A stretch of 42,888 nt of DNA from a virus. The notes under the pieces are model-generated. The model was not told the DNA's origin. It searched no databases and saw nothing but the letters and a program-made list of their open reading frames with translations. Numbering within the stretch: the first letter of the stretch is position 1; every line of letters starts with the position of its first letter. Location: IMG/VR virus record IMGVR_UViG_3300018476_000008, positions 1 to 42,888 of that record. One strand, written 5' to 3'. Shown here piece after piece: positions 15,382 through 21,469 of this stretch. The position numbers were made by a program, and so were the translations under genes.

Positions 15382-15633
15382 CTATTGTGAGGGAGGCTGC
15401 CACTGATCCGGGCCTTCCGCGTCGGGTTCGTTGACGGCAATCGCGCTGTTGGCGTGCATCGAGGCGGCGTGCACGCAGCGGATCGCGAGCGTCTGCTCGG
15501 GCGACTCCGGGGTCAGCTCGGCGATGGCGTCCGCGTAGGTGCGGGCCGCCGCGCGCAGCCGCGCGTAGCGGTCGGGCTGCGTGCCGTGGGGTTTGTGGTA
15601 CGCGAACAGGCGGTCGAGATTCAGCTTCGGCAT
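15382..15633 (-). CDS. Acb2/Tad1-hairpin family protein (cyclic-nucleotide sponge candidate)
   Basis: 83 residues. 'LFAYHKPHGTQPDRYARLRA' (9-28), then 'LTPESPEQTLAIRCVHAASM' and the ending 'HANSAIAVNEP' match the helical-hairpin family with consensus F-x-Y-H-x-P...Q...RY...R.AA...A..I....P.S.E...A...L..A.M.ANA.IA, known as DUF7681 or Acb2/Tad1 hairpin. Family members Acb2 and Tad1 bind signalling nucleotides made by CBASS and Thoeris, so blocking those defences. The family match is from remembered consensus; whether this copy binds nucleotides is inference. It overlaps the preceding stop (TGATG) and has GGAG nine bases upstream. A plain structural role in other members of the family cannot be excluded. 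Confidence 0.7.
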   Translation of the reverse strand: MPKLNLDRLFAYHKPHGTQPDRYARLRAAARTYADAIAELTPESPEQTLAIRCVHAASMHANSAIAVNEPDAEGPDQWQPPSQ

Positions 15634-15938
15634 CAGTGCAGGCTCCGGTGATGTGGCGGGCAGACGCGGTCGAAGCGTCGAGGGTCACTGTAGTCGGGGT
15701 GATGGTTCTCGGCGGCCGCGCCGCACAGCTCGCACGGTCCCTTCGGCAGCACGCCGCGTCGCTGCAGCACCTTGGTGTAGCTGCGCGTGTTGGCTTTGCG
15801 TCGCTGCTCGTCGGGCAGGTCGCGGTGACGCGGCCGGTGCGCGCGCTGGTAGGCGGCGTGGCACTCGCGGCACCAGCGCTGCCCGGCGCGACGCGGGCGC
15901 ACGCGGCAGCTCGTGCACGATGTTGATCGTGGAACCAT
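15633..15938 (-). CDS. HNH-like zinc-finger protein
   Basis: 101 residues from ATG 15938, chosen because GGGGGA lies eight bases upstream. Two metal clusters: 'SCTSCRVRP...WCRECHAAYQ' (residues 7-30) and 'CELCGAAAENHHPDYSDPRR' with 'FDRVCPPHHRSLH' (C-terminal 35), the second having the CxxC...HH...C-x2-HH layout of HNH-fold phage proteins that often lack clear endonuclease activity. It may be a small homing-type endonuclease, or a DNA-binding factor linked to packaging; HNH proteins commonly neighbour TerL. Its stop overlaps the Acb2-like start. Confidence 0.7.
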   Translation of the reverse strand: MVPRSTSCTSCRVRPRRAGQRWCRECHAAYQRAHRPRHRDLPDEQRRKANTRSYTKVLQRRGVLPKGPCELCGAAAENHHPDYSDPRRFDRVCPPHHRSLH

Positions 15939-15958
15939 TGAGCGTTCCCCCTGCAGAT

Positions 15959-16204
15959 TCAGTGCAGCGTGATCATCGGCAGCGCGAGATCGATGTGGTG
16001 GTGCAGCGTGACGTGCAGCGCTTCGCAGTAGATCGTCGGCCACGCGATCATGCCGAGGCTCATCGCGTCGCGAAACGGATCAGCTGCCTCGCGCACCGTG
16101 CTCTCGGCGGTGAGCCAGTCGTAGAGGCGCAGCCGCGCGCCCAGCTCATGCGCCTCCAGCTGGCCCCACGCGCGCCGCAGCGCGTCAGTCGCTGTCGTCT
16201 CCAC
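15959..16204 (-). CDS. Hypothetical helical protein next to terminase genes
   Basis: 81 residues. I choose GTG at 16204 because GAGG sits six bases upstream; the longer frame from 16267 would overlap the previous gene and lacks a ribosome site. The sequence is helical with 'DALRRAWGQLEAHELGARLR' and a C-terminus 'HVTLHHHIDLALPMITLH' with four His. No family recognised. It overlaps the 3' end of the small-terminase-like gene by 20 bases. Confidence 0.55.
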   Translation of the reverse strand: METTATDALRRAWGQLEAHELGARLRLYDWLTAESTVREAADPFRDAMSLGMIAWPTIYCEALHVTLHHHIDLALPMITLH

Positions 16205-16637
16205 TCGTCGCCTCGGTGAAGATGTTGACGATCTGCACGGGCAAGCGCGACGGATCGCCGGCGTCAAAGTCGATGGTCTGCCCCGGCCGGCCCCAGCGTC
16301 GATCTGCCAGCGTCTGCAGCGCCTGCGTGCGGTCCTTCGCTTGCACCTTCAGCGGCTCGCCGAAGAACGTCAACCGGCTCGGCGCGTTGCCCAACGCGAG
16401 CACCGCGAGCGCCTGCACGATGCGCTCGCCCTCGGGGCCGCAATACTTGTCCACGATGGTCCGCACGCTCTCCTGCGCCGTAGGCGGCGACACCACTCCA
16501 CGTGCAGCAGCACTATGCCGCCGGGGGCGTGGGGGTTGCGCCTTTTTCAGCGCGGTCTGCGCGACCTGCAGGGCCGCCCCGGGGCGCTTGTGGCGCTTCT
16601 GCCGAGGCGGGCTGGGGCGCGGCTTGCGTTTGACCAT
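16185..16637 (-). CDS. Small terminase subunit candidate
   Basis: 150 residues. A basic, Pro/Lys/Arg-rich N-terminus (1-45, DNA contact or linker), then a helical core 'ESVRTIVDKYCGPEGERIVQ' to 'ALAVLALGNAP', and 'TQALQTLADRRWGRPGQTID' followed by an acidic C-terminal end. The 'xxLxxLADRRWGRPxQ' motif is shared by many TerS-type and TerS-adjacent phage proteins. TerS forms a ring that recognises pac and hands DNA to TerL; here it is four genes upstream of TerL in the same operon. No clear N-terminal HTH is visible, so the call is tentative. Confidence 0.5.
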   Translation of the reverse strand: MVKRKPRPSPPRQKRHKRPGAALQVAQTALKKAQPPRPRRHSAAARGVVSPPTAQESVRTIVDKYCGPEGERIVQALAVLALGNAPSRLTFFGEPLKVQAKDRTQALQTLADRRWGRPGQTIDFDAGDPSRLPVQIVNIFTEATSGDDSD

Positions 16638-16642
16638 GGGGA

Positions 16643-16882
16643 CTACTCGGCGCCGGCCTGCACGATGCGGATGGTGTCGAGCACCAGCTGCAGCTCAGCA
16701 AGGATCTCGGGTTCGGCGTCCAGCTCCTGAAACAGCTTTTGTGCGTCGAGCAGCGCGAGGCGACACGTGCCCAGCGCGGCGTACTGGCGCTGCGCGAGTT
16801 GGATGACCCACAGGATCGTCGCATCATCGAGGCGCGACCCGGTGGCCTGCTGCTGGAGCTGGACGTCGATGCGGGCGCTCAT
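16643..16882 (-). CDS. Small helical protein of unknown function
   Basis: 79 residues, all-alpha by pattern ('DDATILWVIQLAQRQYAALG', 'LALLDAQKLFQELDAEPEIL'). Its ATG at 16882 directly abuts the stop of the PEP-CTERM gene (no gap) and its stop is five bases before the TerS-like start. I recognise no family; it may be an assembly or regulatory adaptor. Confidence 0.6.
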   Translation of the reverse strand: MSARIDVQLQQQATGSRLDDATILWVIQLAQRQYAALGTCRLALLDAQKLFQELDAEPEILAELQLVLDTIRIVQAGAE

Positions 16883-17560
16883 CTACGCACGGCGCCAGCG
16901 CTTGCGCGCGCGCGACGCGAGTCCGATCAGGCCGCTCCCTAGCAGCACGAGGCTTGCCGGCTCAGGCACGGGCACCTGCGCCTGCACCTGCGCGTCGGCC
17001 GTGCCGGTGAAGCTGGCGCTGAAGCTGTTGATGGTGCCGCCGCTGATGCCAAGGCCCGGCGTCAGGTTGGACAGCGACAGGCTGAAGCTCATCGGGTCCA
17101 CGAGGAACACCGGCAGGTCGGTGTCCATGGTCAGCGGGTCAAACGTGATGGTGTTGGCCGTGAACACGGCGCCGGTGCCGCCCTCGCCCCCGAGCAGCAG
17201 CGCGCCGCCGAAGCTGCCCGACAGGTAGGAGAACGTGCCGGCGCTGTTGGTCAGGTTGAACGTGCCCTCGTAGTTCTGGAAGATGCCCGTGTCCCCGCCG
17301 GGGCCGACAAACGTCTCGGCCGCGCCAATCGACTCCGCGTCGAAGGTGAACAGCGCGTTGGGGTCGGTCGCGCCGCTGACGATGTTGGTGATCGACACGC
17401 CGGCGTCCGACGCCAGCGTGGTCGTGCCGTCGCCGTTGTTGGTGGCGAAGAACAGGTTGGTCGTGCCGAGCTGGCCGAAACTGACGATCTGGTCAGCGGA
17501 CGCACGCACGGGGAGCAGGAGCAGAGCGACAGCGACGGTCAGACAGCGCAGGCTTCGCAT
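16883..17560 (-). CDS. Secreted PEP-CTERM protein encoded by the phage
   Basis: 225 residues from ATG 17560 (GAGG nine bases upstream; the earlier ATG at 17575 lacks a ribosome site). Signal peptide: basic start 'MRSLR', hydrophobic core 'CLTVAVALLLLPV', cleavage at Ala-Ser-Ala | Asp-Gln (22/23). The mature part is beta-rich, with Gly, Asn, Thr and Ser, as in extracellular PEP-CTERM proteins. The C-terminus has all three sorting parts: 'PVPEPASL', hydrophobic span 'VLLGSGLIGLAS', and basic end 'RARKRWRRA'. Exosortase (EpsH) of the host would cleave and anchor it in the envelope or polysaccharide. It has no known virion role; a surface-change, superinfection-exclusion or exosortase-decoy function is inference. 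Genes on both sides are ordinary phage genes in the same operon, so this is not a contig error. Confidence 0.85.
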   Translation of the reverse strand: MRSLRCLTVAVALLLLPVRASADQIVSFGQLGTTNLFFATNNGDGTTTLASDAGVSITNIVSGATDPNALFTFDAESIGAAETFVGPGGDTGIFQNYEGTFNLTNSAGTFSYLSGSFGGALLLGGEGGTGAVFTANTITFDPLTMDTDLPVFLVDPMSFSLSLSNLTPGLGISGGTINSFSASFTGTADAQVQAQVPVPEPASLVLLGSGLIGLASRARKRWRRA

Positions 17561-17588
17561 CGGGAGGCACCTCATAGTTGGAGCGGCA

Positions 17589-17843
17589 TTATGCCTCAGT
17601 CGCCAGCGCGCTCTTGCGCGTGCGCTGCGGCTTGGCGATCAGCGTCAGGTAGAACGTGGTGCTGCCCAGCAGCGTCAGCACGCGCGCCACCTCGGGCACG
17701 TCGGCCGGCGCCACCGACAGGCGGATGGTGCCTTCGCCCTCGGCGCTGGTGGCCAGCGTGTTGCCGAGGCTGGGCAGCGACGCCTCGACGCACAGCAGCA
17801 TCGCGTCGGGGTCGAGCGACGGGGTCGGCGGCTTGGGTTTCAC
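17589..17843 (-). CDS. Small conserved-looking protein, unknown
   Basis: 84 residues from GTG 17843, with GGAG five bases upstream and GTGA overlap with the preceding stop. Sequence shows one alpha/beta unit ('GEGTIRLSVAPADVPEVARV', 'LTLLGSTTFYLTLIAKPQ') after a Pro/Lys-rich start. It could be a small regulatory or nucleotide-binding fold; I cannot name a family. The next gene downstream is the PEP-CTERM gene, 28 bases away. Confidence 0.55.
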   Translation of the reverse strand: MKPKPPTPSLDPDAMLLCVEASLPSLGNTLATSAEGEGTIRLSVAPADVPEVARVLTLLGSTTFYLTLIAKPQRTRKSALATEA

Positions 17844-18280
17844 TCGCGCTCCATGACCAACGTGAACCACACGACCGGCACCAGCAGCACCAGCTCGGCG
17901 GTGTGCTCGGGACGGCTGCTGCGCCGGCGCCACACCGGCGACAGCTCCGCGCAGGCCGGCACCGTGACCCAGCCGAGCGCATCGTCCCACGACACCACAA
18001 ACAGGCAGCGGTCAGGCGGCAGGCCGCGCACGAGCGCCTCGGCGCGCAGCGCGTCGTGTTTGGCCAGCGCGAACCACACGTCGCGATACGCGAAGCGCGG
18101 GTTGTCGCGACACTTCAGCTCGGCCAGCCCGGTGACGGCGGCCTCCTCCTCGATGTGGAAGTCCACGGGGGCGTACTGGGGCTGGCGCCGCACGTCGCAC
18201 CGCCACGCGGCCGACAGGGTCGCGGCGATGCCGTCCTCGCGCCGGCGGTCGTCGTCTGTCTCGTAGGTCGGCGTGGTCAC
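17840..18280 (-). CDS. Small PD-(D/E)XK-type nuclease candidate
   Basis: 146 residues from GTG 18280 (GTGA overlap with the Dam stop). Asp40 in 'PVDFHIEEEAAVTGLAELKC' and Glu54-x-Lys56 in 'ELKCR' give the D-(x13)-E-x-K signature of PD-(D/E)XK nucleases. Downstream helix 'YRDVWFALAKHDALRAEAL' and strand 'RCLFVVSWDDALGWVTVP' fit the rest of the core seen in small phage members of this group. It could be a Holliday-junction or VRR-type nuclease. It lies with RusA and Dam, which supports a DNA-processing job, though having two resolvase-like enzymes side by side is unusual. Confidence 0.6.
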   Translation of the reverse strand: MTTPTYETDDDRRREDGIAATLSAAWRCDVRRQPQYAPVDFHIEEEAAVTGLAELKCRDNPRFAYRDVWFALAKHDALRAEALVRGLPPDRCLFVVSWDDALGWVTVPACAELSPVWRRRSSRPEHTAELVLLVPVVWFTLVMERE

Positions 18281-18849
18281 GCGGCCGACTCCACGATGGT
18301 CTTCTCCACGGCGCGCCAATCGACGCAGCGCACGCGCGGGGCGCGCACCGAGTCCTCCGCGCGCCAGTGCAGCACCGCGCTCGGGAACGGCGCCGTGTTC
18401 TGGTCGCTGATCGGGCGCTTGCCGGCGGCGGCGCGGTCCTCGTTGAGCACGGCCAGCTCTTCGGGCGTCAGCCAGAACTTCACACGGCCGCGCAGGAACG
18501 CGATGTGGGACCAGCGCGGCCAGCTGTCCTGCCACCACGCGGTGTCGGTGCGCGCGCCGACCAGCAGCGTGATCGACTGGCACCTCGGGTTTTCGCTCAG
18601 CTCGTAGACCGCCTTGGCCACAAACAGGCCGACCTCGCTGTAGGGCGGGTTGCAGTAGACGTCGCCGTCCCACGGCGCCTGCAGGCCATCCGGCGTCGCG
18701 CTGCCCGGGCCGTGCCACGCCGGCGCCAGCGTCGCGTCAGCGGCCGCCGCATCGAGCGTGAAGGGGCCGTAGGCCCAGCCCAGCCACCGCGCCAGCGTGC
18801 GCTCGGTGCGCCACAGGCTCGTCTCACTCGACAACACCACCGCGTCCAT
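18277..18849 (-). CDS. dam: Phage DNA N6-adenine methyltransferase (Dam)
   Basis: 190 residues from ATG 18849 (TGATG with RusA). 'FTLDAAAADATLAPAW' (30-45), 'GDVYCNPPYSEVGLFV' with the NPPY catalytic motif at 67-70, 'SITLLVGARTDTAWWQ' and 'IAFLRGRVKFW' match the phage Dam family (PF05869 type), which methylates adenine in phage DNA to evade restriction or mark its own DNA. Members of this family have a reduced SAM-binding region compared with host Dam, which is what is seen here. In the same operon as RusA and a PD-(D/E)XK protein. Confidence 0.88.
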   Translation of the reverse strand: MDAVVLSSETSLWRTERTLARWLGWAYGPFTLDAAAADATLAPAWHGPGSATPDGLQAPWDGDVYCNPPYSEVGLFVAKAVYELSENPRCQSITLLVGARTDTAWWQDSWPRWSHIAFLRGRVKFWLTPEELAVLNEDRAAAGKRPISDQNTAPFPSAVLHWRAEDSVRAPRVRCVDWRAVEKTIVESAA

Positions 18850-19226
18850 CAGTCCTCCTCGATCACCGTCACCGTGACGCCGGGCACCGCGCCCTGCGCC
18901 TTGCGCGCGTCGCACGCCACCACCTGCCGGTCGTCCACCCACACGACGCCGGTGCACGCGTCGAGCACGGCGCGCATCAGCTTGTCCAGATCAGGCGGGC
19001 GCGTCGCCGGCGTCGCCAGCGTGAAGCGCAGCACCACCGTCAGTGGCCCCGTCAGCGGCTGCGTCCGCATCGTGGCGCGCGCGGTCCAGCCGATGGCGTG
19101 CCGCCACTGGGTCAGCCGCCCACTCGACGCGTGGCGCACGCGCCCGCGCTGCGTGATCATCGACCCCTGCGCTACGGGCGACCCGTGTACGGCGAAGGTC
19201 AGCGGCGCGTTGGTTGGCGGCGGCAC
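18849..19226 (-). CDS. rusA: RusA-type Holliday-junction resolvase
   Basis: 125 residues from GTG 19226. The start 'LTFAVHGSPVAQGSMITQRG' matches the RusA 'xxFxVxGxPxPKxRPR' opening, and the core 'TRPPDLDKLMRAVLDACTGV' with 'VWVDDRQVV' holds the conserved acidic residues (Asp79, Asp81, Asp89, Asp98/99 and Lys82). RusA is a homodimer that cuts four-way junctions during phage recombination and before packaging. The ribosome site is weak (GGGA), and the start lies inside the 3' part of the zinc-finger ORF in another frame (18991-19899). Confidence 0.85.
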   Translation of the reverse strand: MPPPTNAPLTFAVHGSPVAQGSMITQRGRVRHASSGRLTQWRHAIGWTARATMRTQPLTGPLTVVLRFTLATPATRPPDLDKLMRAVLDACTGVVWVDDRQVVACDARKAQGAVPGVTVTVIEED

Positions 19227-19899
19227 GGCGGGTATCGTCCCACGCCCGGCGGTCGGTGCGCCGGCGCTGCTGCTTGTAGCGCGCCCGGGTGACGTCGATG
19301 CCGAAGCGGAACGCCTCCAGCGGCGACAGGGCCGCCAGCTTGCGGCGCACGTCGGCCACCTGCAGCTCCAGCCACACCCAGCGGCGCCACTCGCCCCGGC
19401 ACGGCGGGCTGCACGTGATCGGCACCTTCGACACCGCGCAGCGCCGGCGGATGGGCGCGTCGCACACGACGCACGGCCGCTCGATCCAGCGGTGCTTGTG
19501 ACGCTCGCGCTTGCAGAAGGCCCGGTAGGCGATGGCGCAGGTCGTGCTGCAGCTGATCCACCGGAAGCGCCGGAACCCCGGGCAGCCGTTGATGGCGTGC
19601 ATACAGCACGGGCCGCGCAGCTCGGCGTGGCGCAGCGCCTGCAGGCGCGCGCGGCAGATGTGATTGCAGACCCAGCGGCGCTGGCGGTTGCTGACCGTGA
19701 CGAGGCGCCAGAGGCCGCACACGCAGCAGAAGAACCACGTGTGGCGCGGCGCCGGCGGCGCGCTCGGGGGATCCGGCCGGGGCGCTTCCATGACCGCCCG
19801 GCACAGCGCCGGCATCAGGTCGAGGCGCCACGTGGGCACCGCGTGGTGGACGCGGCGCGACAGGTGCACGGTGCGCTTGCGGCGACGGGTGCCCTTCAC
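18991..19899 (-). CDS. Multi-zinc-finger protein (overlaps RusA by 236 nt)
   Basis: 302 residues from GTG 19899 (GTGA overlap with the upstream gene). Residues about 50-150 carry many Cys pairs: 'FFCCVCG', 'CNHICRA', 'CCMHAINGC', 'SCSTTC', 'PCVVCDAP', 'TCSPPCR', i.e. three to four zinc-binding units of the CxxC type, partly like the recurrent 'CxxCG...CSxxC' phage zinc finger. The chain is basic with many Arg and Trp, so DNA or RNA binding is plausible. After about residue 225 it enters the RusA gene in another frame and becomes Ala/Arg/Asp-rich, like a shadow frame. Either the overlap is real or the native stop has been lost. Confidence 0.6.
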   Translation of the reverse strand: MKGTRRRKRTVHLSRRVHHAVPTWRLDLMPALCRAVMEAPRPDPPSAPPAPRHTWFFCCVCGLWRLVTVSNRQRRWVCNHICRARLQALRHAELRGPCCMHAINGCPGFRRFRWISCSTTCAIAYRAFCKRERHKHRWIERPCVVCDAPIRRRCAVSKVPITCSPPCRGEWRRWVWLELQVADVRRKLAALSPLEAFRFGIDVTRARYKQQRRRTDRRAWDDTRRAAANQRAADLRRTRVARSAGVDDHAARARAPRVEWAADPVAARHRLDRARHDADAAADGATDGGAALHAGDAGDAPA

Positions 19900-20321
19900 G
19901 GCCGCTCCCGCAGCGACGCGACGATGCGGGCCACGCACGCGCGCCAGTCGTCGCAGACCGGGTCGTGCAGGCAGCCGCCGCGCATGTTGGCGCGGATCCG
20001 GTGCGCGCGCTCCAGCTCCGCAGCGGTCGGCGGCGCCGGCGCGTAGGCCGCCGGGTCGTCGGTCCAGCGGCGGTTGTTCAGGTAGGTCGTCGGGTGCGGG
20101 ATGAAGCGCGGGTGCTCGGTCCACTGCGGGCTGGCCACCTGCAGCGGCAGCACGCGCTGGAGCTGGGTCCACTCCGCTCCACTCAGCGCCGCGCGAATGA
20201 ACGCCGCGCGCGCTTTGTGTTTGTCCACGCGCCGCGCCGCCGGCCACGCCTGCCAGAACACTTCGAACCGATCATCGCTCGCGCGCATCGGCACCTCCGC
20301 GTCAAACAGTGCGGGCTGCAT
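19896..20321 (-). CDS. Replisome-organiser-like protein
   Basis: 141 residues from ATG 20321 (TAATG with the preceding stop). The segment 'RFEVFWQAWPAARRVDKHKA' (18-37) with 'AAFIRAALSG', then 'HPRFIPHPTTYLNNRRWTDD' (about 72-91), is the signature of the C-terminal domain of phage replication-initiation proteins ('FWxxYPRK...KxxAxxAWxxA...RFIPxPxTWLNxxRWxDE'). These usually load the host or phage helicase at the origin. Here only that domain is present, the DNA-binding N-terminal domain being absent or encoded in the neighbouring gene. Supports replication through host enzymes. Confidence 0.65.
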   Translation of the reverse strand: MQPALFDAEVPMRASDDRFEVFWQAWPAARRVDKHKARAAFIRAALSGAEWTQLQRVLPLQVASPQWTEHPRFIPHPTTYLNNRRWTDDPAAYAPAPPTAAELERAHRIRANMRGGCLHDPVCDDWRACVARIVASLRERP

Positions 20322-20773
20322 TATCGGCCGCCCCACGGGCGCCGGATGGTCACGCCCTGTTCGAACGCGGCGCGGCGCGCGGGGTCCAGATAGCGGCCGG
20401 TGATGCGACGCACCCAGCCACGACGCGGCGGCCACGGCACGCCGAGCGCGCGGAACTGCGCGAGCGTCCACGCGCCGGCCGGCGTGCGGTGCGCCATCAG
20501 CCACTCGACCGTGATGCGGCCGTCGGTCGCGGCGCGCGGCGTCACTGTCGGCAACGGCAACGGCGGCGGGTCGCTGTCGAGCACAGGCGCGAGATCGCGG
20601 TAGGTCGTCACCGTGATGTCGCGGCCGATGCGACGCGCGAGATCAGCGAGCGCGCCGGTCGCGAAGCCGCGCGCGCAAACCACGTAGCTGGTTGGCTGGT
20701 GTACAACCCCGGCGCCTGTACCGTGATCGTCCCCACAACCAGCTGTACCCTCACAACCGTTCTCCTCAGACAC
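20321..20773 (-). CDS. Hypothetical protein, first gene of the leftward middle/late operon
   Basis: 150 residues from GTG 20773, which has a strong GGGGAGG ribosome site seven bases upstream. 'MAHRTPAGAWTLAQFRALGV' and 'GWVRRITGRYLDPARRAAFE' (about 93-140) could form a helix-turn-helix, so the protein may provide the DNA-binding half of the replication initiator encoded by the next gene, with which it is coupled. This is inference; no family is recognised. Confidence 0.5.
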   Translation of the reverse strand: MSEENGCEGTAGCGDDHGTGAGVVHQPTSYVVCARGFATGALADLARRIGRDITVTTYRDLAPVLDSDPPPLPLPTVTPRAATDGRITVEWLMAHRTPAGAWTLAQFRALGVPWPPRRGWVRRITGRYLDPARRAAFEQGVTIRRPWGGR

Positions 20774-20827
20774 ACGCCCCCCTCCCCCATAGCCCTACCA
20801 GAAGACCGGATCCCCTCGCGCCTACGA

Positions 20828-20845
20828 TTTCCACAGGTGTGAAAA
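20828..20845. promoter_or_regulatory. Inverted repeat, possible operator
   Basis: TTTCCACA-GG-TGTGAAAA: two 8-base arms that match at seven positions, about 55 bases upstream of the GTG start at 20773. The position suits an operator for the replication/packaging operon. Only one copy is seen, so this is weak. Confidence 0.35.
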
Positions 20846-20949
20846 CCGCAAGCTGCGCTCGGGTGCGCCTGCGCCTCGTTGGGTTGTGGGGAACTGGCGA
20901 ACCGGCTACCATGACGGCACCCGGGTTCGCGTGTGTTCGCAGCACACCG

Positions 20950-20995
20950 AACAAGGAACAGGGCCGAGCCGGTGTCACGCACCGTGTCTCGGCCC
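20950..20995 (-). terminator. Rho-independent terminator of the recombination operon
   Basis: Perfect 8-bp stem GGGCCGAG / CTCGGCCC (20961-20968 and 20988-20995), with a second inner stem CGGTG/CACCG. On the minus strand the hairpin is followed by TGTTCCTTGTT, a moderately T-rich tail. It lies about 90 bases after the last gene of the operon. The plus side has GAATTGTTT, so it may also work in the other direction. Confidence 0.65.
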
Positions 20996-21085
20996 GAATT
21001 GTTTACCGCGCCGTCGCGCGTGAAGTCAAGTGCCCACAACGCGCTGCGTACTCGGCGCGAGACACCACAAGCGGCAGTGACCCCG

Positions 21086-21469
21086 TCAGATCGTCCCCCC
21101 GTGCCGGAAGTCGGGCACCACCGCGCCGTCGAGGCAGTGCCACAGGTGCAAGCAGAACGGGTGGTCGTTCACGTACTCGGCCGCGACCGGGAAGACCGAG
21201 ATCGCCCAGCGCGCGTCGCCGAGCGTCCAGTCCTTCACGCTGCGCAGCTCGTCCCACGTCGGCAGCCGGTCGCGGTGCGACACGCTGACGTGGATCCAGC
21301 GCTTACCGTCGGCCTCGCGCTCGACGCTGAAGATGGCGCCGAGCCGGCGCGCGCGGTTGATGAAGGTGCCGGCCATGTCGTTGACCGGCGCCCAGCCGGC
21401 CGGCAGCACGCGCGGGCACAGCTCGGCGCTCAGGCGCTGCCCCTCGGGGCTGACGATGCCCGGCGTCAT
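21086..21469 (-). CDS. Phage conserved protein, DUF7694-like
   Basis: 127 residues from ATG 21469 (ATGA overlap). 'FINRARRLGAIFSVEREADG' then 'RWIHVSVSHRDRLPTWDELR' (58-77) and 'EYVNDHPFCLHLWHCLDGAV' match a recurrent small phage family with consensus WxHVSxSxRxRLPTWxxL...YVN.HP..LHLWH.LD, which I recall as DUF7694. Function is unknown; it commonly travels with recombination genes, as here. Last gene of the operon before the terminator. Confidence 0.7.
   Translation of the reverse strand: MTPGIVSPEGQRLSAELCPRVLPAGWAPVNDMAGTFINRARRLGAIFSVEREADGKRWIHVSVSHRDRLPTWDELRSVKDWTLGDARWAISVFPVAAEYVNDHPFCLHLWHCLDGAVVPDFRHGGTI

Larger units (their letters stand above)
20774..21085. other. 312-nt gene-free region: terminator and leader of the leftward operon
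   Basis: No open frame with a ribosome site lies here. It holds the terminator of the recombination operon (20950-20995), an imperfect 18-bp inverted repeat TTTCCACAGGTGTGAAAA at 20828-20845, and a pyrimidine-rich stretch giving the GGGGAGG ribosome site of the next gene. I find no TTGACA/-10 pair that fits well, so the promoter for the leftward operon, if it is here, is not of the type used at 24-29 kb. A-rich or DnaA-type origin boxes are not evident. Confidence 0.5.

Noticed and set aside
20828-20845. Possible DnaA boxes (TTTCCACA) as replication origin
   Set aside because: One degenerate match only, no cluster and no AT-rich unwinding region.
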